Shown piece by piece: positions 17,623 through 27,300 of a stretch of 64,000 nucleotides of DNA (the stretch's first letter is position 1; each line of letters opens with the position of its first letter). The position numbers were made by a program, and so were the translations under genes. Below the pieces are notes generated by a model. That model was not told the DNA's origin. It worked only from the letters and a program-made list of their open reading frames with translations, and made no database searches. Source of the DNA: Lachnospiraceae bacterium UBA1760 (GTDB lineage: Bacteria; Bacillota; Clostridia; Lachnospirales; Lachnospiraceae); contig DCHE01000013.1 of NCBI GenBank assembly GCA_002314775.1, positions 7,774 to 71,773 on the forward strand, written 5' to 3'.

Positions 17623-17910
17623 GTGGTTATTACAGATGAAACAATAGACTACGTAGGAATCCTTGCAAAGCTTGAGCTCTCTGATGAGGAGAAGGAGCAG
17701 GCGAAAAAGGATATGTCAAGCATGCTTGATTATGTCGGAAAGCTTAATGAGTTAGACACAAAGGATGTTGAGGCTATGAGCCATACATTTCCAGTTTCCA
17801 ATGTGTTCAGAGAGGATGTTGTTACAAACTCTGATGATAGAGATAACATGGTTAAAAATGCTCCTGAAGAGAAGGACGGCTGCTATGTTGTACCGAAGAC
17901 ATTTGACTAA
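17623..17910 (+). CDS. gatC: Asp/Glu-tRNA amidotransferase subunit C
   Basis: A 95-residue subunit that stabilises GatA and GatB in the tRNA-dependent amidotransferase. It shows the family pattern: DYVGILAKLELSDEE at the start, MLDYVGKLNELDTKDVEAMSH in the middle and the C-terminal YVVPKTFD. It starts with GTG, set by GGAGGT about seven bases upstream. It lies 84 bases after aspS with no convincing terminator between, and 12 bases before gatA, so aspS-gatCAB may be one transcript. Confidence 0.95.
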   Translation: MVITDETIDYVGILAKLELSDEEKEQAKKDMSSMLDYVGKLNELDTKDVEAMSHTFPVSNVFREDVVTNSDDRDNMVKNAPEEKDGCYVVPKTFD

Positions 17911-17922
17911 GGAGGCAGAATA

Positions 17923-19386
17923 ATGGATATAATGAAGTTGACTGCCACAGAGCTTGGCAAGAAGATTAAGGCAGGGGAAATCTCGGTGGTTGAGGCCACA
18001 GAGGCAACCTTTGCAGCTATAGAGAAGAACGAGAAAAGCATAAATGCTTTCGTAACAGTTCTTGACAAGGAGAAGGTTTTAGAGAAGGCAAAGCTTATCC
18101 AGGAGAAGATTGATAAGGGTGAGCTTACAGGTCCTCTCGCAGGTGTTCCTGTCGCAATTAAGGATAATATGTGTACAGAGGGAATACTCACAACCTGTTC
18201 ATCAAAGATTCTCTCAAACTTTGTTCCTACATTTACTGCTACAGCAGTTGAGAGACTTGAGGCAGCTGGAGCTGTCATTGTTGGAAAGACTAATATGGAT
18301 GAGTTCGCTATGGGAAGTACTACTGAGACCTCCTACTACGGCGCAACAAAGAATCCATGGGATTTAAACAGAGTACCAGGTGGTTCATCAGGTGGTTCAG
18401 CAGCGGCTGTTGCAGCCTGCGAGGTTCCATATGCACTTGGTTCTGATACAGGTGGTTCAATCAGACAGCCAGCGGGCTTCTGTGGAATCACAGGAATTAA
18501 GCCAACCTACGGAAGAGTTTCACGTTACGGACTCATTGCCTATGGTTCATCTCTTGATCAGATTGGACCTCTCGCGAAGGATGTTTCAGACTGTGCAGCA
18601 GTTCTCGAGGCAATCTGTGCAAATGATAAGAAGGATTCAACCTCAGCAGACAGAGATGATATAGATTTCACAAGCGCACTTGTGGATGATGTTAAGGGAA
18701 TGAAGGTTGGTGTTCCAAGAGATTATTTCCTTGAGGGAATTGACCCTGAGGTTAAGGCAGCAGTTCTTGCGGCTGCAGAGACCTTAAAGAATAAGGGGGC
18801 AATCGTTGAGGAGTTTGACCTTGGAATGGTTGAGTATGCAATCCCTGCATACTATGTAATTGCTTCAGCAGAGGCATCTTCAAATCTTGAGAGATTCGAT
18901 GGAGTTAAGTACGGCTACAGAACAGCTGATTATACTGATCTCCACAATATGTATAAGAAGACACGTTCAGAGGGCTTTGGACCTGAGGTTAAGCGTAGAA
19001 TTATGCTTGGTTCATTTGTTCTTTCATCAGGTTACTATGATGCTTACTATGTAAAGGCCCTTAGAGTAAAGGCCCTTATCAAGAAGGCATTTGACAAGGC
19101 TTTTGAGAAGTACGATGTAATCCTTGGACCTGTTGCTCCGACAACAGCTCTTAAGTGCGGTGAGTCATTGTCAGACCCAATCAAGATGTATCTTGGTGAT
19201 ATTTATACTGTATCTGTAAATCTTGCTGGACTTCCAGGTATAACACTTCCATGTGGCTTTGACAAGGATGGCATGCCAATTGGACTTCAGATACTTGGAC
19301 AGACCTTTGATGAGAAGAAGATTATACAGGCTGCATATTCATTTGAGTGTACAAGGGATATGAAGCTTGCAGAACTTGGTGAATAA
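17923..19386 (+). CDS. gatA: Asp/Glu-tRNA amidotransferase subunit A
   Basis: A 487-residue amidase-signature enzyme that releases ammonia from glutamine or asparagine for GatB. The Ser-cisSer-Lys triad is visible: Lys in VAIKDNM (about residue 78), and the two Ser in GGSSGGSAAAVAA and GSDTGGSIRQPA. Length matches the family (about 485). AAGGAGGC precedes the start. The complex converts Glu-tRNA(Gln) to Gln-tRNA(Gln), Asp-tRNA(Asn) to Asn-tRNA(Asn), or both. Its pairing with aspS favours at least the Asn route. Confidence 0.96.
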   Translation: MDIMKLTATELGKKIKAGEISVVEATEATFAAIEKNEKSINAFVTVLDKEKVLEKAKLIQEKIDKGELTGPLAGVPVAIKDNMCTEGILTTCSSKILSNFVPTFTATAVERLEAAGAVIVGKTNMDEFAMGSTTETSYYGATKNPWDLNRVPGGSSGGSAAAVAACEVPYALGSDTGGSIRQPAGFCGITGIKPTYGRVSRYGLIAYGSSLDQIGPLAKDVSDCAAVLEAICANDKKDSTSADRDDIDFTSALVDDVKGMKVGVPRDYFLEGIDPEVKAAVLAAAETLKNKGAIVEEFDLGMVEYAIPAYYVIASAEASSNLERFDGVKYGYRTADYTDLHNMYKKTRSEGFGPEVKRRIMLGSFVLSSGYYDAYYVKALRVKALIKKAFDKAFEKYDVILGPVAPTTALKCGESLSDPIKMYLGDIYTVSVNLAGLPGITLPCGFDKDGMPIGLQILGQTFDEKKIIQAAYSFECTRDMKLAELGE

Positions 19387-19400
19387 GGAGGACCGAAGCT

Positions 19401-20843
19401 ATGAGTAAGAATTATGAAGTTGTAATCGGTCTTGAGGTTCATGTAGAGCTTAATACAAAGACAAAGATATTCTGCGGATGTTCAACTGAGTTTGGTGGAG
19501 CACCAAACACACATACCTGTCCAGTTTGTACAGGTATGCCGGGTTCACTCCCAGTTTTAAATAAGGGTGTTGTTGAGAAGGCTATTTCAGTAGGACTTGC
19601 AACAAACTGTAACATTACAAAGAATTGTAAATTTGACCGTAAGAATTATTTCTATCCAGATAACCCACAGAATTACCAGATTTCACAGCTTTATTACCCA
19701 ATATGCCGTGATGGTAAGGTTGAGATAGAGGTAAATGGCAACAAAAAGTTTGTAAGAATTCATGAGATTCATATGGAGGAGGATGCAGGAAAGCTTGTTC
19801 ATGATACATGGACAGACAGCTCGCTTGTTGACTTCAATCGTTCAGGAGTTCCACTTATTGAGATTGTATCAGAGCCTGATATGAGATCAGCAGACGAGGT
19901 AATTGCTTATCTTGAGAAGCTTAGAGAGACAATTCAGTATTTAGGTGCATCTGACTGTAAGCTTAACGAGGGTTCGATGAGAGCTGATGTTAACCTTTCA
20001 CTCAGAGAGGCAGGAACAGAGGAGTTCGGTACAAGAACTGAGACAAAGAACTTGAATTCCTTCAGAGCAATTGCAAGAGCAATTGAAAATGAAACCGCAA
20101 GACAGATTGATCTTCTTGAGGCTGGTGAGAAGGTTGTTCAGGAGACAAGAAGATGGGATGATACTAAGGAGTATTCTTATCCAATGCGTTCTAAGGAGGA
20201 TGCACAGGATTACAGATATTTCCCAGACCCAGACTTAGTTCCAATCATCATCTCTGATGAGTGGATTGAGGATATAAAGGCCAGACAGCCGGAGTTTAGA
20301 GCTGAGAAGAAGATTAGATATAAGGAAGAGTATGATATTCCTGATTATGATATCGACATCATCACAGCTTCTAAGAAGCTTGCTGATATTTTTGAGGAGA
20401 CAATCAGCCTTGGTGCTGCTCCAAAGAAGGTATCTAACTGGCTTATGGTTGAAACCATGAGACTTATGAAGGAGACTGGAATAGACGCAGAGAAGCTTAA
20501 GTTCAGTGCGTCGAACCTTGCAAAGCTTATTAAGCTTGTTGAGGAAAAGACAATCAATGGATCTGTCGCAAAGGAAGTATTTGAGAAGATATTTGCTTCA
20601 GACATTGATCCTGAGATATATGTTGAGGAGAACGGCCTTAAGACTGTAAATGATTCAGGAGCACTCACAAAGGTTATTCTTGATCTGATTGCTCAGAATC
20701 CAAAGTCAGTAAGTGACTACCTCGGCGGAAAAGAAAAGGCTATGGGAGCTATTGTTGGACAGACTATGAAGGCGATGAAGGGAAAGGCTGACCCAGGCGA
20801 GGTTAATCGTATTGTTAAGGAGGAGCTTGAGAAGCTCAGATAG
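19401..20843 (+). CDS. gatB: Asp/Glu-tRNA amidotransferase subunit B
   Basis: A 480-residue subunit that binds the mischarged tRNA, activates its side chain with ATP and completes amidation with the ammonia from GatA. It opens with the signature YEVVIGLEVHVELNTKTKIFCGC, keeps the zinc-site Cys pairs (CGCS and CPVCTGMPG), and has DFNRSGVPLIEIVSEPD and KNLNSFRAI. The helical tail domain (about 330-480) ends KADPGEVNRIVKEEL. It follows gatA by 14 bases with its own GGAGGA site. Confidence 0.96.
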   Translation: MSKNYEVVIGLEVHVELNTKTKIFCGCSTEFGGAPNTHTCPVCTGMPGSLPVLNKGVVEKAISVGLATNCNITKNCKFDRKNYFYPDNPQNYQISQLYYPICRDGKVEIEVNGNKKFVRIHEIHMEEDAGKLVHDTWTDSSLVDFNRSGVPLIEIVSEPDMRSADEVIAYLEKLRETIQYLGASDCKLNEGSMRADVNLSLREAGTEEFGTRTETKNLNSFRAIARAIENETARQIDLLEAGEKVVQETRRWDDTKEYSYPMRSKEDAQDYRYFPDPDLVPIIISDEWIEDIKARQPEFRAEKKIRYKEEYDIPDYDIDIITASKKLADIFEETISLGAAPKKVSNWLMVETMRLMKETGIDAEKLKFSASNLAKLIKLVEEKTINGSVAKEVFEKIFASDIDPEIYVEENGLKTVNDSGALTKVILDLIAQNPKSVSDYLGGKEKAMGAIVGQTMKAMKGKADPGEVNRIVKEELEKLR

Positions 20844-20877
20844 TATTTATCATTTGTTTTGAAATAAGGAGGTAAAG

Positions 20878-21963
20878 ATGAGAACTTATTTAGTAACAGG
20901 CGGAGCCGGATTTATCGGTTCAAACTACATTCATTACATGTTTAACAAGTATGACAATGAAATCAGAATTATCAATGTTGACAAGCTTACATACGCTGGT
21001 AACTTAGAGAATCTTACAGATATTGAGAATAGAGAAAATTATACATTTGTTAAAGCTGATATCTGTGACAAGGAAGCAATCGAGAAGATTTTTGCTGAAA
21101 ATGATATCGACAGAGTAGTTCATTTTGCTGCTGAGTCACATGTAGACAGAAGTATCAAGAATCCAGAGGTATTTATTGAGACTAACGTACTTGGTACAGG
21201 CGTTATGCTTAATGCTGCTAAGGCAGCATGGGAACTTCCAGATGGAAGCTTCAAGGAGGGCAAGAAGTTCCTTCACGTTTCAACTGATGAGGTTTATGGA
21301 TCACTTCCTGATGACGACAATGCATTCTTCTATGAGACATCACCAATTGACCCACACAGCCCATATTCAGCTTCAAAGGCATCATCTGACATGCTTGTAA
21401 AGGCTTATATTGACACATATCATTTCCCTGCAAATATTACAAACTGCAGCAATAACTATGGTCCTTATCAGTTCCCAGAGAAGCTTATTCCACTTATCAT
21501 CAACAATGCTCTTCAGGGAAAGAAGCTTCCAGTTTATGGCGATGGAAAGAATGTTCGTGACTGGTTATACGTTATGGACCATGCTAAGGCAATTGATATG
21601 GTTCAGGAGATGGGCGTTCTCGGTGAGAGATATAACATTGGTGGACATAACGAGAAGCAGAACATCGAGATTATCACAATTATTCTTGAGACTCTTCAGG
21701 AGATGCTTCCAGAGGGAGACCCAAGAAAGGCACTTGTGTCTAAGGAGCTCATCACATATGTTGAGGATAGAAAGGGCCATGACAGAAGATATGCCATTGC
21801 TCCAGATAAGATTAAGGCTGATTTAGGCTGGTACCCAGAGACTATGTTCAAGGAAGGAATCAAGCTCACAATTGCATGGTTCTTTGAGCACGAAGAGTGG
21901 ATGAAGCGTGTTACAAGCGGTGATTATCAGAAGTATTATGAGGATATGTACAAGGGAAAATAA
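20878..21963 (+). CDS. rfbB: dTDP-glucose 4,6-dehydratase
   Basis: A 361-residue extended SDR enzyme that turns dTDP-glucose into dTDP-4-keto-6-deoxyglucose, the second step to dTDP-rhamnose. It has TGGAGFIGSNYIHY, the family signature VDKLTYAGNLENL, HFAAESHVDRSI, STDEVYGSL and YSASKASSD (YxxxK). GGAGGT is well placed before the ATG. It lies 34 bases after gatB, so it may be read from the same transcript. The other rhamnose genes (rfbA, rfbC, rfbD) are absent from the window. The product probably feeds the rhamnan-type polysaccharide made by the first cluster. Confidence 0.95.
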   Translation: MRTYLVTGGAGFIGSNYIHYMFNKYDNEIRIINVDKLTYAGNLENLTDIENRENYTFVKADICDKEAIEKIFAENDIDRVVHFAAESHVDRSIKNPEVFIETNVLGTGVMLNAAKAAWELPDGSFKEGKKFLHVSTDEVYGSLPDDDNAFFYETSPIDPHSPYSASKASSDMLVKAYIDTYHFPANITNCSNNYGPYQFPEKLIPLIINNALQGKKLPVYGDGKNVRDWLYVMDHAKAIDMVQEMGVLGERYNIGGHNEKQNIEIITIILETLQEMLPEGDPRKALVSKELITYVEDRKGHDRRYAIAPDKIKADLGWYPETMFKEGIKLTIAWFFEHEEWMKRVTSGDYQKYYEDMYKGK

Positions 21964-21990
21964 TCCTGGCATATCAAAGAGAAGTTAGTC

Positions 21991-22746
21991 ATGAAAAATG
22001 GTAAAGAGTATGTCAACTATCTTACAGTTGTTATGCCTGCCTACAACGAGGAAAGCATGATTAAGGATAATCTTTTGAAGGCGGCTTCGGAAATCAGTGA
22101 GTTCGCTGAGGATTATTACATCATCGCTGTGGACGATGGAAGCAGGGATAATACAAAGGCTGAGATGGAGAAGGCAGCAGATATTAACAATAGAATAAAG
22201 GTTATCTCATACTCAGAAAACAGAGGAAAGGGATACGCAGTTAGAAGAGGAATGGCAGCTTCAAGGGCTGAGTTTACTGCCTTTGTTGATTCGGATCTTG
22301 AACTTCCGCCGTCTCTTCTGAAAGGGTATTTAGAGGCAATTGAGGCTGAAAATGCTGATGTTTGCATTGGCTCCAAGCTCCATAAGGATTCGCATATTGA
22401 ATATTCAATACTAAGAAAAATTATGAGCTATGGATACTATTTTATGTTAAAGCTACTCTTCAGGCTTAAGCTCAAGGATACCCAGACAGGTATTAAGCTA
22501 TTTAGAACTGATTGTATTAAGACGGTTTTGACTAAGCTTAGGTCTGACAGATTCTCGTTTGATATTGAGATGCTGGCTGTTTTGGCTGAGTATGGATTTA
22601 AGATAATCGAACGTCCTGTTACTATGGTAAAGACCAGAGGTGAAGAAGGGGCAAAATCAAAGATATCCATTAAACAGGTCTTCAGAATGTTTGGAGACAC
22701 TCTTGTAATAAAGAAAAGGATAAAGCAATTAAGAAAAACTAATTAA
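21991..22746 (+). CDS. Family 2 glycosyltransferase, polyprenyl-phosphate sugar synthase type
   Basis: A 251-residue enzyme of the DPM1/GtrB-like GT2 group, which moves a sugar from a nucleotide donor onto polyprenyl phosphate. It has TVVMPAYNEESMI, VDDGSRDNT (donor-binding acids), GKGYAVRRGM, the DxD-like FVDSDLE, and TGIKLFR, all in the expected order. It lacks the two C-terminal membrane spans of GtrB and is soluble-looking, closer to DPM1. It follows rfbB by 27 bases. It could make a polyprenyl-linked sugar for decorating wall or surface glycans. Confidence 0.85.
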   Translation: MKNGKEYVNYLTVVMPAYNEESMIKDNLLKAASEISEFAEDYYIIAVDDGSRDNTKAEMEKAADINNRIKVISYSENRGKGYAVRRGMAASRAEFTAFVDSDLELPPSLLKGYLEAIEAENADVCIGSKLHKDSHIEYSILRKIMSYGYYFMLKLLFRLKLKDTQTGIKLFRTDCIKTVLTKLRSDRFSFDIEMLAVLAEYGFKIIERPVTMVKTRGEEGAKSKISIKQVFRMFGDTLVIKKRIKQLRKTN

Positions 22747-22773
22747 TAAGACGTATTAATAAGACTTATTAAT
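22742..22773. repeat. Direct repeat and palindrome after the GT2 gene
   Basis: ATTAATAAGAC occurs twice (22742-22752 and 22755-22765). The second copy is half of the palindrome ATTAATAAGACTTATTAAT at 22755-22773. It overlaps the GT2 stop codon and precedes the LCP promoter, so it could be a regulator site or a weak AT-rich terminator. Confidence 0.6.
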
Positions 22774-22804
22774 GAAAAATTAATAAATCTAACCATAAAA
22801 TTGC

Positions 22805-22832
22805 TTGTACTAAAGGTATAATATGTTATAGT
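22805..22832 (+). promoter_or_regulatory. Candidate promoter of the LCP gene
   Basis: -35 TTGTAC at 22805-22810 and -10 TATAGT at 22827-22832 with a 16-base spacer. A second -10-like TATAAT at 22817-22822 lacks a good partner. The assignment is tentative. Confidence 0.45.
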
Positions 22833-22910
22833 AATGTTTGAGACTTACTAATTAACGTATTTTATATGATTTTATTCCGCAGAATTCGGAAGAAAACAAA
22901 GGATGGGTAT

Positions 22911-24005
22911 ATGAAAGATAATAGAAGAAAGAAAAAAGGTATGCCAACAGATGCAAAGTTTGGTATAGCATTTGTTATTGAGTTAATACTTATCGGAGTA
23001 CTTGTCATTTTCCTTGGAAAACAGTATGTTCACGAGAAGTATGAAAAGGTTATTGTTAATGACCTTGAACCAGAAGAGCTTGAGATTAACGAAGGTGTCG
23101 ATGAGGAAGAAATCAAAGGGTACACAACAATTGCCCTCTTTGGTGTTGATACGAGAGGCGGCGATTTAGGTGCTGGAAGCCGTTCTGACTCGATAATCGT
23201 TGCAAGTATTAATAATGATACAAAGAAGGTTAAGCTTGTTTCAGTATACAGAGACACAATGCTTGAGGTTCAGAATGCAAAGAAAAGCACTGTAAAGTGT
23301 AATGCAGCATATGCATATGGTGGCCCAGAGATGGCTATTCAGACTCTTAATGCTAATCTTGATCTTAGTATTACAGAGTATATCACAGTTAACTGGGAAG
23401 GACTAACCAGAGCAATCGATGCAATGGGCGGTGTAACAGTTCATATTGAGGAGGAAGAGATTCCTAAGCTTAATCAGGCACTTGCTGAGCAGATAGCTAC
23501 CAATGGTATTTCTTCTGATGGTGTATATCAGACAGGAGATGTAACTCTGAACGGAGCACAGGCTACAGCCTATGCCAGAATCAGAAAGCTTAGTGGTGGT
23601 GATATTGCGAGAACAGAGAGACAAAGAGAGATTCTTTCAGGACTTATTGCAAAGGCCAAGACGATGAATATGTCTCAGATTAATAGTGTTATAGATGAGA
23701 TATTCCCATATGTGTCAACTAGTATCACAGAGGACGAGATGATAAGTCTGGCTACTCATATTCTTTCTTATGAACTTGAAGGAACAATGGGATTTCCTGT
23801 GAAGTATGCATTCTATAGCTCAAATCCATCAAAGGGTGCTTGTATTGCAGCTCAGAATCTTGAGGACAACGTTATAGCACTTCATAAGTTTTTCTATAAT
23901 AATGAGGAGTATACAGCTACTGACAATGTTCAGAGAATCAGCCATATTCTTGAAAATGAAACAGGCGTAAAGAGCAAGGGCGAGGTTGAGGTGCCTTCTG
24001 AATAG
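22911..24005 (+). CDS. LytR-CpsA-Psr (LCP) family cell-wall glycopolymer ligase
   Basis: A 364-residue membrane-anchored enzyme. LCP proteins transfer lipid-linked teichoic acids or polysaccharides to peptidoglycan outside the cell. There is a short basic cytoplasmic tail, one membrane span (about residues 12-35), and an extracellular LCP domain with ALFGVDTRGGDLGAGSRSDSII, VSVYRDTMLEV, NAAYAYGGPEMAIQTL and RIRKLSGGDIARTERQ. The Arg and Asp residues that hold the pyrophosphate are present. I chose ATG 22911 over 22866 because AAAGGATGG lies just upstream and no ribosome site precedes 22866. It is the natural candidate for anchoring a polymer of this organism to the wall. Confidence 0.9.
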   Translation: MKDNRRKKKGMPTDAKFGIAFVIELILIGVLVIFLGKQYVHEKYEKVIVNDLEPEELEINEGVDEEEIKGYTTIALFGVDTRGGDLGAGSRSDSIIVASINNDTKKVKLVSVYRDTMLEVQNAKKSTVKCNAAYAYGGPEMAIQTLNANLDLSITEYITVNWEGLTRAIDAMGGVTVHIEEEEIPKLNQALAEQIATNGISSDGVYQTGDVTLNGAQATAYARIRKLSGGDIARTERQREILSGLIAKAKTMNMSQINSVIDEIFPYVSTSITEDEMISLATHILSYELEGTMGFPVKYAFYSSNPSKGACIAAQNLEDNVIALHKFFYNNEEYTATDNVQRISHILENETGVKSKGEVEVPSE

Positions 24006-24070
24006 CAATATTTAGTACGGTAATGTATATTTTAATAAAATTAAGTAAAAAAATAACAATTTAAAGTTTG

Positions 24071-24104
24071 ACAGGGCTTCATTAAGGTATGAAGCCCTGT
24101 TTTT
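24071..24104 (+). terminator. Rho-independent terminator after the LCP gene
   Basis: A perfect 10-base stem, ACAGGGCTTC with GAAGCCCTGT, a 10-base loop and a run of T. It ends the aspS-to-LCP region. Confidence 0.92.
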
Positions 24105-24207
24105 GGTTTAAAATGTAAAGATGATTGAATATGAATGCAAAAAGAACTATAAATACATAAAAATATGGTGCAATTAATGTATGGAATAGCAAAACAATCG
24201 CATTAAA

Positions 24208-24250
24208 AGACTGACAATAGTCTCAAAAATATCAAAAAGACAAATAGTCT
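24208..24250. promoter_or_regulatory. Tandem palindromic sites upstream of gltB
   Basis: Two imperfect palindromes, AGACTGACAATAGTCT at 24208-24223 and AGACAAATAGTCT at 24238-24250, share the core GACAATAGTCT and lie about 26 bases apart. They sit 23 to 65 bases upstream of the -35 box of the gltB promoter, where an activator of nitrogen genes would bind. The protein is not identified. The rest of 24105-24207 shows nothing I can name. Confidence 0.5.
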
Positions 24251-24272
24251 GACATTTTGAAAAAGGGCAAGG

Positions 24273-24301
24273 TTTACAAAATAAATATTAAGGTGTATTA
24301 T
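24273..24301 (+). promoter_or_regulatory. gltBD promoter
   Basis: -35 TTTACA at 24273-24278, a 17-base spacer and -10 TATTAT at 24296-24301. Transcription from here starts downstream of the first ATG of the long frame, which supports placing the gltB start at 24338. Confidence 0.65.
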
Positions 24302-24337
24302 GCAAAAAAGAAAAAATCTAAAAGGAAGGAATTAAGC

Positions 24338-27300
24338 ATGATGGAGAATGAAAAAATGATTAGAGCTGAGCATGGACTTTACAATCATAAGTTTGAACAT
24401 GATAACTGTGGTATTGGTGCAGTTGTTAACATCAAAGGTGTGAAGACTCATGAGACAGTAAGCAACGCACTTAAGATTGTAGAAAACCTTGAGCATAGAG
24501 CTGGAAAGGATGCCGAGGGTAAAACTGGTGATGGTGTTGGAATTCTTCTTCAGATTTCACATAAGTTTTTTAAGAAGGCAACTAAGGAGCTTGGATTTAA
24601 TATTGGCGGAGAGAGAGAGTATGGTATAGGCGTATTCTTCTTCCCTACAGAGGAGCTTGCAAGAAAGCAGGCTATGAAGATGTTCGAGATTATTGTTGAG
24701 AAGGAAGGACTTAGTTTTCTTGGATGGAGACAGGTACCAACCAACCCTGACATTTTAGGACATAAAGCAATTGCGGTAATGCCATGTATTATGCAGGCAT
24801 TTATAAAGAAGCCTGAAAACGTTAAGAAGGGACTTGATTTCGACAGAAAGCTTTTCGTTGTAAGAAGAGTATTTGAGCAGAGTAATGAGGATACCTACGT
24901 TCCTTCGCTTTCAAGCAGAACAATAGTATATAAGGGAATGTTTCTTGTAGATCAGCTTAGAAACTTCTATTTAGATTTACTTGATGAGGATTATGTGTCA
25001 GCAATTGCGCTTGTTCACTCAAGATTCTCAACTAACACAACACCAAGCTGGCTTAGAGCTCATCCATACAGATTCCTTGTACATAACGGTGAGATTAACA
25101 CAATCCGTGGTAATGAGGATAAGATGATAGCAAGAGAAGAGACTATGGACTCAAAGTATTTCAAGGGTGAGTTTCACAAGATTACACCTGTACTTGATCC
25201 AGATGGTTCAGATTCAGCAAGACTTGACAATGCACTCGAGTTCCTTGTAATGAACGGAATGCCACTTCCACTTGCAGTAATGATTATGATCCCTGAACCA
25301 TGGGAGTCAAATAAGTCAATCTCACAGACAAAGAGAGACTTTTACCAGTATTACGCAACAATGATGGAGCCATGGGATGGTCCTGCTTCAATTCTCTTTA
25401 CAGATGGAGATTACATGGGAGCAGTTCTTGACAGAAATGGACTCAGACCATCACGTTACTACATTACAAATGATGATCATTTAGTACTTTCATCAGAGGT
25501 TGGTGTTCTTGATGTTGATCCTTCAACAATTGTACTTAAGGACAGACTTAGACCAGGTAAGATGCTTCTCGTTGATACAGTAAAGGGAAGACTTATCGAT
25601 GATGAGGAGTTAAAGAATAAATATGCAGGTGCTGAGCCATATGGTGAGTGGATTGATCAGCATCTCACAAGCCTTAAGGATTTAAAGATTCCAAATGAGA
25701 GAGTTCCAGAGCTTTCAGATGAGGACAGAGCAAAGCTTCAGAAATCATTTGGATACACATACGAGGAGTACAAGAATGCATTAAGACCAATGGCAATGAA
25801 TGGCTCAGAGGCCATTGCAGCTATGGGTGTTGACAGCCCTCTCTCAGTGCTTTCAACAAAGATTAAGCCACTCTTCAATTACTTCCACCAGATGTTTGCT
25901 CAGGTTACAAATCCACCTATCGATGCAATTCGTGAGGAGGTTGTAACATCAACATCAGTATATCTTGGACGTGAGGGTAATATCCTTGAGGAGAAGCCTG
26001 AAAACTGCAGTATGCTCAGAATTCATAATCCAATTCTTACAAACACAGATATGCTTAAGCTTAAGAACCTTAACACAAAGTATCTTAAGTCAGCAGTTAT
26101 TCCAATTACATATTATAAGAATACTTCACTTGAGAAGGCAATTGACAGACTCTTTGTAGAGGCAGACAAGCTTTACAGAGATGGTGTAAATATTATCATT
26201 CTTTCAGACAGAGGAGTAGATGAGAATCATGTTGCTATTCCATCACTTCTTGCAGTATCTGCAATGTCACATCACCTTGTAAATACCAAGAAGAAAACAG
26301 CAGTTGCTCTGGTACTTGAGTCAGCCGAGCCAAGAGATGTTCATCATTTTGCAACTCTTCTTGGATACGGTGCATGCGCAATCAATCCATACCTTGCAAT
26401 TGATACAATCAAGGAGATGGTTGACAATCACATGATTAACAAGGACTTCTATGCTGCAGTCGAGGATTACACTCACGCAATTATGCATGGTATTGTTAAG
26501 ATTGCATCTAAGATGGGTATCTCAACAATTCAGTCATACCAGGGTTCACAGATTTTCGAGGCTGTTGGACTTTCAGAGAAGCTTGTAAATAAATACTTTA
26601 CAAATACAGTATCAAGAGTGGGCGGAGTAGATATTAAGGATATTGAGAAGCATGTTGAGGCTCTTCATTCATCAGCCTTTGATCCACTTGGACTTGACAC
26701 AGACCTTACTATCACTTCAATGGGTGACCATAAGATGAGAAGTGGAGCTGAGGAGCATTTGTACAATCCTAACACAATCCATCTTCTTCAGCAGGCTGCA
26801 TGGACAGGAAGCTATGAAATCTTCAAGAAGTATACAGCTGCAGTTGATGATGAAGATAAGCTCTTCCATTTAAGGGGACTTATCAACCTTAAGTATCCTG
26901 AAAATGGTGGAATTCCTATCGAGGAGGTTGAGCCAGCTTCATCTATCGTTAAGAGATTTAAGACAGGAGCTATGTCATATGGTTCTATCTCACAGGAAGC
27001 ACATGAGACAATGGCTATCGCTATGAACATGATTGGCGGTAAGTCAAACTCAGGTGAAGGAGGAGAAAGCTTAGAGAGACTTACAGTAGGTAAGGATGGT
27101 CTCAACAGATGCTCAGCAATCAAGCAGGTTGCATCAGGAAGATTTGGCGTTACCTCAAGATACCTTACTTCAGCAAAAGAGATTCAGATTAAGATGGCAC
27201 AGGGTGCTAAGCCTGGTGAGGGTGGACATTTACCAGGAGGAAAGGTATATCCTTGGGTTGCTAAGACAAGGCATTCAACACCAGGTGTAGGACTTATATC

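Noticed and set aside
24257..24337. An earlier start for gltB at 24257
   Set aside because: The added residues are Lys-rich and not family-like, and the likely promoter at 24273-24301 lies downstream of that codon.
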